64,000 bases of DNA from CAYMLL01 sp964390645 (GTDB lineage Bacteria; Planctomycetota; UBA8108), in assembly GCA_964390645.1 (NCBI GenBank), contig CAYMLL010000001.1, positions 37,890-101,889 on the forward strand, given 5' to 3'. The position numbers and the translations under genes are program-made. Under the pieces are notes generated by a model. It was given only the letters and a program-made list of their open reading frames with translations, did no database searches and was not told the origin of the DNA. Shown here in pieces: positions 58,201-64,000 of this stretch. Each line of letters begins with the position of its first letter. The stretch's first letter is position 1.

Positions 58201-59949
58201 GAGGACGGCTTCGACGCGTTCGGCGTGGAGCTCGGACCATGGACGGTCGCGGCGGGTGCTTGGTCCCGGGTCGACGGACGGCTGACGACCGGCCCGACCG
58301 GCGCAGAGCACTGGATCTGGGCCGGCGCGCCCCCGGAGGTGGCGCCGGGGAACTCGGTCTTCGAGTTCGACTACGAGTTCCTGGCTCCCGGGACCGTCCC
58401 GTCGGTCGGCCGCCACGGCGGATTCGCGTTCTGCTGCGACGATCCATCGTCGCGCGGCGTCTTCCGCGGCTACTACTTCGACTGGATCGATCGTGACTCC
58501 GACCGCGGCATACGACTCACTCGCTCCGACGGCGCTCCCGACTCGATTCTCGTCAACGGACAGGGTGTCGAGAACGCACCCGCCGACCCGCCGACCCACT
58601 ACCGCGTCGAGATCAACGGCCCACGCATCCGCATCTGGGGTGACGACGAGCTCTACATCGACATCGTAGACAACACGTACCGTGGGGGCTTCTTCGGCTT
58701 CTGGACCTGGGCCGGCGGTCAGGAGGTCGCCGTCGACAACTTCGAGCAGGTCGAGAGCTCGCTCCTGAGCCCGTGCTTCGAGAGCCGCCCGGGCGCCCTC
58801 CTCGCCGCCGGCCAGGTCGGTACCTTCGACGCGTCCTGCGCCGGGATCTTCTGCGACGTCGACAACATCGAGTTCTACACGTGGGACTTCGGCGACGGCA
58901 GTGATTCACGGAGCGGTGTCGAGGTGACGCACGCCTACGAGACGCCGGGAACCTTCCCGGTGACGCTCACGATCGAGGATTCCGACGGCAACGATCGCTC
59001 GGTATCGAAGGACGTCACCGTCTTCGAAGAGAAGGCCCCCTTCGCCGACTGCTTCGAGCGAGCAGCCGGAGCGCTCGATGGCTGGACGGTCCCGCTCGGC
59101 GCCTGGTCGATCCTCGGCAACGAGACGGCTGCCACGGCGACGACCACCGGCAACCCCGACGCCGAGAGCTGGGCCTGGTGCGGCGATCCCGCCGGCGCCA
59201 CCGGGGAGCCGAACCTCGCGATACAGTTCGACGTCACGAGCGTCCTGTTCACCGGCAGCCCGCTGGACAGCGTACGACGACATTTCGGGGTCATGTTCTA
59301 CTCGAACGTGGTGACGACGAACCGAACCGCGCCGGACTCGAGCGGCTACGGCCTCTGGTGGATCGACCGCACGAACGACCGCGGCGTCTCGCTGACGCGC
59401 CTCGACGGCACACAGCGCACCATGCTGGCATCCGGGGCGGGCAGCGATCTCGACGGCCCTCCCGGCGTCTGGCGCGTCGAGATCGACGGAACGGTGATCC
59501 GCGTCTTCGGCGACGACGTGCTCCTGATCGAGGTCGAGGACGAGACCTACCGCACGGGGCACCTCGGGTTCTGGGCATGGAAGAACATGTCCCTCGGCAT
59601 CGACAACGTCCGGGTCGGCCGTCTCGGCGAGCTGCCACAATGCGCTCCGGTCGGCGGAGCCCAGAGGGCATGCGACTTCAACCAGGACGGCCGCTTCGAC
59701 CTCTCGGACGCGGTCAGCCTCCTCGCTTACCTCTTCACCGGAGGAGCCAGTCCTCCCTGCGGAGATGGCACGATCGCGGACCCCGCGAACCAAGCGCTCC
59801 TCGACGCCAACGGCGACGGGAACCTCGACATCTCCGACGCCGCGTACAAGCTCAACTACCTCTTCACCGGGGGACCGGCTCCGATTCCGGGCGGCCAGTC
59901 GAGCTGCCTGCTGATCCCGGGCTGTCCGGACACCGGCTGCGTCGAATGA
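55288..59949 (+). CDS. Giant secreted repeat protein: six WWIDR modules, three PKD domains, dockerin-like end
   Basis: A 1553-residue protein. The signal peptide covers 1-27. Six repeats of a ~190-residue beta-rich module lie at about 30-216, 220-404, 409-596, 694-881, 970-1158 and 1251-1447. Each begins with a DDFER-like motif and WTVxxGxW, has VGRHGG then YxxWWIDRxxDRG, and ends with TIRVxGD and FDNV. PKD domains lie at about 600-684, 884-966 and 1161-1248 (SWDFGDG core). The last ~95 residues are dockerin-like (DFNQDGRFDLSDAVSLLAY). The modules resemble LamG/DUF1080-type jelly rolls, which suggests glycan binding; no catalytic residues are apparent. ATG 55288 follows AGGGAG. Two paralogues follow directly. 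Confidence 0.85.
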   Translation: MLGHRCVLGLLVSALVAVAATGTLQAQIYSDDFERADGPVDGWTNAGGNWEIAGGELVGGPPSGAEQQIFAGDPALVLPDSYRLSFDIRWIAPEGGGVGRHGGVMFNFQGVGPRGSQSGYLVWWIDRAADKGLNLTRRDGGGFNHLVVGPGAANAPADPPERWTIEVVGPTIRVYGDGTLYIEHVDSTYRGGRFAMFTWNGEGQHVAIDNVLVEGIVLADNFSRSPVPNWTPVGGNWSIDGESETLRVGPTGGEIQIYAGSPPVSLPEEFSLSVDMAYLAPGTHPVVGRHASVNFNYQEATARNGSDGYQVFWIDRGSDFGLNLVRWDGGALVPLDANGTGDLFADPPANLRIEVDGDTIRVYGDDVLAIEAVDTTYRGGLFAIWSWTGGQELQVDNVIATAGDETLFEDTFTPGPISLGDWTVIEGLWEIVDVDGDNALRAGPAGATEQSIFANATLPADFVASVDIDWIAPQGGGVGRHGGVYVCWQEPSGRTAGNGNGYHIWWIDRAADRGWNLFKQVNGTFNTLVSGTAPAGASPDGALSIEVAGDSIRVHHNGELVIDHDDSQFRRGHIGLWTWAGKGQNVDFDDVVVFGDPVQCIPCFAVTTDAPRFPGEPVSFDAGCGFGNITSYSWDFGDGQSDSGEQTEHTYDESGTYTVTLAVEGPDGCQESVSQDIEIACVESYECDGSVASDDFEDGDLDGWTVAGGTWNVDDGVAVAGPAAAGGAGAEQHLFLDQAVPNDEVTIQFDWEFLSSGNVAGVGRHAGIYFCWTGTGVRWDGGTRGYQLWWIDRAQDRGLVLADWNPGLSRILHPGTFDLFPEPPQTIRIQIDGPRLRVFGADVCAIDIEDTTHRGSQVALWTWEQGQHVRFDNFCIDGPRLAPCFEVAKSGPTVVGGSITFDGDCTSVADDVEDIPLLSWDFGDGNGDDGNIVRHTYAEPGTYTVTMTAEIPGEVRSFSRDIAVSPLATEFEDGFDAFGVELGPWTVAAGAWSRVDGRLTTGPTGAEHWIWAGAPPEVAPGNSVFEFDYEFLAPGTVPSVGRHGGFAFCCDDPSSRGVFRGYYFDWIDRDSDRGIRLTRSDGAPDSILVNGQGVENAPADPPTHYRVEINGPRIRIWGDDELYIDIVDNTYRGGFFGFWTWAGGQEVAVDNFEQVESSLLSPCFESRPGALLAAGQVGTFDASCAGIFCDVDNIEFYTWDFGDGSDSRSGVEVTHAYETPGTFPVTLTIEDSDGNDRSVSKDVTVFEEKAPFADCFERAAGALDGWTVPLGAWSILGNETAATATTTGNPDAESWAWCGDPAGATGEPNLAIQFDVTSVLFTGSPLDSVRRHFGVMFYSNVVTTNRTAPDSSGYGLWWIDRTNDRGVSLTRLDGTQRTMLASGAGSDLDGPPGVWRVEIDGTVIRVFGDDVLLIEVEDETYRTGHLGFWAWKNMSLGIDNVRVGRLGELPQCAPVGGAQRACDFNQDGRFDLSDAVSLLAYLFTGGASPPCGDGTIADPANQALLDANGDGNLDISDAAYKLNYLFTGGPAPIPGGQSSCLLIPGCPDTGCVE

Positions 59950-59968
59950 AGCGGCAGCTGTAGCCATG

Positions 59969-60013
59969 TCCACGGTCGGTCGCGAGTCCGCAAGATTCGT
60001 GGCCGACCGTGGA
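59969..60013 (+). terminator. Strong hairpin between the first two repeat-protein genes
   Basis: TCCACGGTCGG at 59969-59979 pairs perfectly with CCGACCGTGGA at 60003-60013, an 11-bp stem with a 23-base loop, 20 bases after the stop codon. There is no T-run, so it may be a terminator, an RNA-stability element or an operator. Confidence 0.5.
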
Positions 60014-60082
60014 TCTCTGTCGCTCGGTCGAAGTCACCCGGTCCGCGTTGACCGCGGGCACTGAAACCAGGAGAACGGTGGG

Positions 60083-63000
60083 ATGTCGGTTCGGTCCATG
60101 GCCCTTGCTCTGACGTCTCTCGCGGTCGCCTCGCTACCGGCGCAGGACTTCGACGACGACTTCGAGCGCGGCAACGGTCCGCTCGACGGGTGGACCGTCC
60201 ATGACGGCGACTGGAACATCGTCGACGGAGTCCTCGTCGCCGGTCCAGCCGGCGCCACGGAGCAGCACGCGTACGTCGGCGACCCCGCCCTTCGATTCCC
60301 GGCGGGCGACTACGTCTTCTCGGTCGACCTGCAGTTTCTCATCGAAGACCAGCAGCCGGTCGGGCGCCACGCAGGAATCGCGTTCTGCATGGACCAGCCC
60401 GCAGCGCGGTCGTCCTCCAGCGGCTACCTCGCATGGTGGATCGACCGCACCGCCGACCGGGGGATCAACCTCACCCGTCGAGATGGCGGCGGCTTCAATC
60501 ACCTCGTTCTGGGTGGCGGAGATCCGCTCTCCTCGCCACCGACCAACCTGACGATCGAGATCACCGGCGACACGATCCGCGTCCATGCCGACGACGTCCT
60601 CGTCATCGAGCACGTCGACAACACCTACCGCGGCGGTCACTTCGGCCTCTGGTCCTGGAACGGCGCGAGCCAGCACGTCGCATTCGACAACGTCACGCTG
60701 GAAGCTGAAGTCCCGGCGCTCACGGCCTGCTTCACCTTCGACCCAGCCACTCCCCTGCCCGGAAACGATGTGATCTTCGACGCGTCCTGTAGCATCGCGA
60801 GCCTCGGCGAGATCGTGGGCCATGAGTGGTCCTTCGGGGACGGCGACTCTGCGGAAGGTGAGGTGGTCGAGCACGTCTACGACTTTGCCGACAACTACGT
60901 CGTCACGTTGACGGTGGAGGATGACCTGGGAAACGTCGCCACAGTCGACAGAAACATCGGAGTCCCGGACACGCTGCTGCCCCTCGAGGACGACTTCAAC
61001 CGCGCCGAGGGACTCGCCGACGGCTGGACGATCCACGAAGGCGACTGGCGCATCAACGCCGACGGCCAGCTGCAGGTGACGACGCAAGGAGCCGAGGCCA
61101 CGATCTGGGCGGGCGACCCTGCTGGCGTGCTCGCGGGCGACTTCACCATCGAATTCGCGATGGAGTTTCTCGCGACGCCGAACGACGGTATCGGCCGGCA
61201 CGCGGGGGTCTTCTTCTGCGCCGCCGAACCCGGCAGCCGGTGGACGACCCCGCTCTACGACGTCTGGTGGATCGATCGCAACGTCGACTTCGGAGTGCAG
61301 GCGCACATCTGGAACGGTCCCGGCGGTGTGCTGGTACCCCTCGGTCCGAACACGGGGCAGACGGTCCCGGATCTTCGGGACCCGCCGCAGCTATGGACGG
61401 TGACCGTCGACGCCACGACGATCCGCTACTACGGCGACGGAGTGCTACTCGGCGAGATCGACGACGTGAGCTTCCCGCGCGAGGGGCACTTCGGCTTCTG
61501 GGCCTACCTGAACGGTCAGGACGTCGTCTTCGACGACGTCTCGGTGCGGGAGGGCGTCCACCTTCCGGAGATCGACGAGCTGCTTCCGTGCGCGAACGCC
61601 TCGGACACGGTCACTGTCGCAGGCACTGTCATCACCTTCGACGCGAGCTGCACGCGAGTCCCCGATGGCGACTCGGTCACCGCGTGGCACTGGGACTTCG
61701 GCGACGGTCAGTCGGAGGAAGGGCAGGTCGTGGAGCATGTCTACGAGGTTGCCGACACCTACGTCGCCGAGCTGACGATCGAGCACACTGGCGGCCCGGA
61801 CGCGATCGTGGCGATCGAGATCTCGATCAACGAGCAGGCCGATCTGCCCTTCTTCGACGACTTCGAGATGGCCGCCGGCCCCGAGGTTCCCGGCTGGACG
61901 GTCTTCCAGGGCGACTGGTCGATCAGTGACGACAGCCGTCTCGAAGTCGTCGCGAACGGTGGCTCCAGTCCGAGCGCCGAGGCGTTCATATGGGCCGGTT
62001 CGCCCCCACTCTACGTCACGGGCGACGTGACGATCGAGTTCGAGATCGAGTTCCTGACACACAACCCGCCGACCGACGGTGTCGGCAAGCACGCCGGCGT
62101 GTTCTTCTTCGCCGAGGAGCCGACGACTCGTCACCAGACGAACTGCTACGACGTCTGGTGGATCGATCGCTCCGAGGACCAGGGCCTCGGCCTTCATCGC
62201 TGGATTCCGCTGACCTTCCTGAGCCCCGGTACGGGTATCGAGCTGCCGGAGCTCGACCTCGTCGACCCGCCGCGGTTCTGGCGAATAGAGGTCGACGGGC
62301 CGACGATTCGCGTCTGGGGAGACGACGAGCTGCTCATCGAGCGCCAGGACTCGACACGTCGCGAGGGCTACGTCGGCTTCTGGGCCTACGGCAACAACCA
62401 GCACGTGCGCTTCGACAACATCTGCGTCGTCGAGGGGCCCTCCGACGGCAGCCCGGAATGCAGCGACGGAGCCTCGATGCCGCGAGCGTGCTTCACGGCC
62501 ACTCCCGACGCCGTCGAGATCGACGAGGATGTCCTCTTCGACGCGTCTTGCTCGCGCGTCCCCGACGAAGTCACGGTCACGGCCTACCGCTGGGACTTCG
62601 GCGATGGAGAGACGGAGGAAGGCGAGGTGATCGAGCACGCATTCGACGAGGCCGGATTCTTCGACGTGACACTCACGATCGAGCACGATGCGGGGGACCC
62701 TGTGACCTCGACGCGCACCGTCACCGTCAACGCGGTCGCGGTCCTGCCTGTACTCGAGACCTTCGACGACCCCGCGGACGAGGTTCCGGGCTGGACCGCT
62801 TCGAGCGGTGACTGGACGATCAACGAGGACGGGCAGCTCGAGGTGGTCACGTCCGCACAGGGCGGAGAGGCGCACATCTGGCTCGGCAGCCCCCCCGTCC
62901 TCCTCGAGGGAGACATGACGATCGAGTTCGAGATCGAGTTCGTCAACCACGACCCACCGCTCGACCCTGTCGGCCGGCACGCTGGCGTGTTCTTCTACTC

Positions 63001-63652
63001 GGAGCAGCCGACGCTTCGCTGGAGCTCGAGCTCCTACGACGTCTGGTGGATCGACCGGGCGCAGGATCTCGGCATGAGTCTCCACAAGTGGCCCCTCGAG
63101 TTCCTCACTCCGGGGAGCTTCGACCTCTTCCCCGAGCCCCCTCGCAGGTGGCGTATCGAGATCCTCGGCGAGACCATCCGCGTCTTCGGAGACGACGAGC
63201 TCGTCGCGGACGTGGTCGACGAGACGCGCCGCTCCGGTTACTTCGGCTTCTGGGCCTACCTCAACGACCAGCAGGTGCGATTCGACAACGTCTGCATCGT
63301 CGAGGGCCCCTTCGAGGGCAGCCCGGAGTGCGAAATCGTCGACCCGCCGGGAGACCTCTTCGTCCGCGGCGACTCGAACGCCAGTGGCACGATCGACCTC
63401 ACCGACGGTGTCGTCACCCTCAACTTCCTCTTCACCGGTGGCGAGGAGCCCGCTTGCCCCGACGCGGCCGACACCGACGACAACGGCGCGCTGGTGATCA
63501 GCGATGCCGTCATCACGTTCAGCTATCTCTTCACCGGCGGCGCGGCGCCGGTACGTCCGTCCCCCACTGAGACGAACTTCCCCGTCGAGGACTGCGGTGT
63601 CGATCCGACCGACGACACCCTCGGCTGCGGTGAGTTTGCCACATGCCGGTAG
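60083..63652 (+). CDS. Secreted repeat protein: four WWIDR modules alternating with three PKD domains, dockerin-like end
   Basis: An 1189-residue paralogue of the preceding protein. The signal peptide covers 1-21 (MALALTSLAVASLPAQ). Modules lie at about 22-211, 301-491, 590-786 and 890-1079, strictly alternating with PKD domains at about 214-295, 500-583 and 798-884 (HWDFGDGQSEEGQVVEHVY). The signature GRHAG then YDVWWIDR is in every module. The dockerin-like domain (DSNASGTIDLTDGVVTLNF, DTDDNGALVISDAVITFSY) forms the end. AGGAGA lies upstream of ATG 60083. Modules within this protein look more alike than modules between proteins, suggesting internal duplication. Ligand unknown. Confidence 0.85.
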   Translation: MSVRSMALALTSLAVASLPAQDFDDDFERGNGPLDGWTVHDGDWNIVDGVLVAGPAGATEQHAYVGDPALRFPAGDYVFSVDLQFLIEDQQPVGRHAGIAFCMDQPAARSSSSGYLAWWIDRTADRGINLTRRDGGGFNHLVLGGGDPLSSPPTNLTIEITGDTIRVHADDVLVIEHVDNTYRGGHFGLWSWNGASQHVAFDNVTLEAEVPALTACFTFDPATPLPGNDVIFDASCSIASLGEIVGHEWSFGDGDSAEGEVVEHVYDFADNYVVTLTVEDDLGNVATVDRNIGVPDTLLPLEDDFNRAEGLADGWTIHEGDWRINADGQLQVTTQGAEATIWAGDPAGVLAGDFTIEFAMEFLATPNDGIGRHAGVFFCAAEPGSRWTTPLYDVWWIDRNVDFGVQAHIWNGPGGVLVPLGPNTGQTVPDLRDPPQLWTVTVDATTIRYYGDGVLLGEIDDVSFPREGHFGFWAYLNGQDVVFDDVSVREGVHLPEIDELLPCANASDTVTVAGTVITFDASCTRVPDGDSVTAWHWDFGDGQSEEGQVVEHVYEVADTYVAELTIEHTGGPDAIVAIEISINEQADLPFFDDFEMAAGPEVPGWTVFQGDWSISDDSRLEVVANGGSSPSAEAFIWAGSPPLYVTGDVTIEFEIEFLTHNPPTDGVGKHAGVFFFAEEPTTRHQTNCYDVWWIDRSEDQGLGLHRWIPLTFLSPGTGIELPELDLVDPPRFWRIEVDGPTIRVWGDDELLIERQDSTRREGYVGFWAYGNNQHVRFDNICVVEGPSDGSPECSDGASMPRACFTATPDAVEIDEDVLFDASCSRVPDEVTVTAYRWDFGDGETEEGEVIEHAFDEAGFFDVTLTIEHDAGDPVTSTRTVTVNAVAVLPVLETFDDPADEVPGWTASSGDWTINEDGQLEVVTSAQGGEAHIWLGSPPVLLEGDMTIEFEIEFVNHDPPLDPVGRHAGVFFYSEQPTLRWSSSSYDVWWIDRAQDLGMSLHKWPLEFLTPGSFDLFPEPPRRWRIEILGETIRVFGDDELVADVVDETRRSGYFGFWAYLNDQQVRFDNVCIVEGPFEGSPECEIVDPPGDLFVRGDSNASGTIDLTDGVVTLNFLFTGGEEPACPDAADTDDNGALVISDAVITFSYLFTGGAAPVRPSPTETNFPVEDCGVDPTDDTLGCGEFATCR

Positions 63653-63663
63653 GTCATCCAAAC

Positions 63664-64000
63664 ATGTCGGAAACAGCTCTTCGGACTCTCTGCTCGGCCA
63701 CGTGTCTCGTGCTGTCGCTCTCGGTCTCGTCAATCTGTGTCGCAGGAGGCGCCGAGTTCGAGGATGATTTCGAGCGTGCGGACGGCCCGGTCGATGGGTG
63801 GACCGTCGTGCAGGGTGCGTGGGACATCGTCGACGGTGCGATGACCACGACCGGCGCCGGACAGGAGAGCTGGGCCTGGGCCGGGGACCCTGCCTTCGCC
63901 GTGGAGGGCGACATGACCGCGGAGTTCGCGCTCGACTTCGGAGCCCCCCCGGGAGACCCCGTCGGTCGCCACGGAGGAGTGATGATCTACGGCTCGACTC
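63664..64000 (+). CDS. Third WWIDR-module secreted protein, 3' part outside window
   Basis: The frame opens at ATG 63664, 11 bases after the previous stop, and runs off the window. It has a signal peptide (about 1-28, CLVLSLSVSSICVAGG) and then the start of the same module: FEDDFERADGPVDGWTVVQG, ESWAWAGDP and VGRHGGVMIYGS. It is therefore a third tandem copy of the family. Its total length, PKD content and presence of a dockerin-like end cannot be seen. The short gap suggests co-transcription with the preceding gene. Confidence 0.85.
   Translation, partial: MSETALRTLCSATCLVLSLSVSSICVAGGAEFEDDFERADGPVDGWTVVQGAWDIVDGAMTTTGAGQESWAWAGDPAFAVEGDMTAEFALDFGAPPGDPVGRHGGVMIYGST

Noticed and set aside
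61445..63733. Open frame of about 762 codons opposite the second WWIDR repeat protein
   Set aside because: Repetitive, acidic and basic low-complexity antisense translation caused by the repeats on the coding strand.

Overview
The window looks like chromosomal DNA of a high-GC member of the Planctomycetota, possibly one of the deep-branching marine lineages; the lineage is an inference. The evidence is the combination of a PSCyt1/DUF1549/DUF1553 giant cytochrome-type protein paired with a DUF1501 protein, a second DUF1501 protein, three secreted CotH-kinase proteins, a FloA/NfeD locus, and a double EF-hand dockerin-like domain (pattern DxNxDGxxDxSDxxxxLxFLFxGG) attached to nine different predicted secreted proteins. 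No phage, CRISPR or plasmid functions were seen.

Layout. 1-2620: NfeD (partial), NfeD-like, FloA and a small membrane protein, all on +, a membrane-microdomain locus, followed by tRNA-Leu(CAA) at 2671-2757. 2758-16475: a mixed accessory region holding a poly-C tract, a decayed IS3-type transposase remnant, a secreted esterase with an N-terminal VHL-beta-like domain, two class-III aminotransferases, a dockerin-bearing secreted protein, a broken Old Yellow Enzyme gene, a serine beta-lactamase-like hydrolase, an amidohydrolase, an enoyl-CoA hydratase and an amidase. This reads as a small-molecule catabolic cluster beside a tRNA gene, partly decaying. 16826-21219: PSD1/cytochrome plus DUF1501 pair. 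21531-24740 (-): fatty acid desaturase with an acidic repeat tail, then a two-component regulator and kinase. 24951-28715 (-): CotH protein and DUF1501 protein.

29107-33182 (+) is a tightly overlapped operon: dockerin-YHYH protein, MORN-like lipoprotein, SCO1-type copper chaperone and dockerin-sulfatase. 33409-36609 is a predicted exported dikinase-like protein whose domain order resembles glucan water dikinase. 36988-40644 (-) is a second large CotH protein. 40851-44831 holds a ribokinase interrupted by a garbled G-rich stretch (probably a sequence error), a methyltransferase and an S9 peptidase. 45121-49178 (-) is a phosphate locus (DUF47 protein, PiT transporter, PhoU, OmpR-type regulator) preceded by an 11-bp-periodic Pho-box-like array.

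49562-64000 is dominated by giant secreted modular proteins: a 1817-residue CotH protein and, divergent from it, three consecutive paralogues (the last cut by the window edge) built from repeated ~190-residue modules with a conserved GRH and WWIDR signature. In the two complete copies these modules alternate with PKD domains and end in a dockerin-like domain. This tandem family, together with the shared dockerin-like tag, is the best candidate for an undescribed surface or extracellular assembly system.
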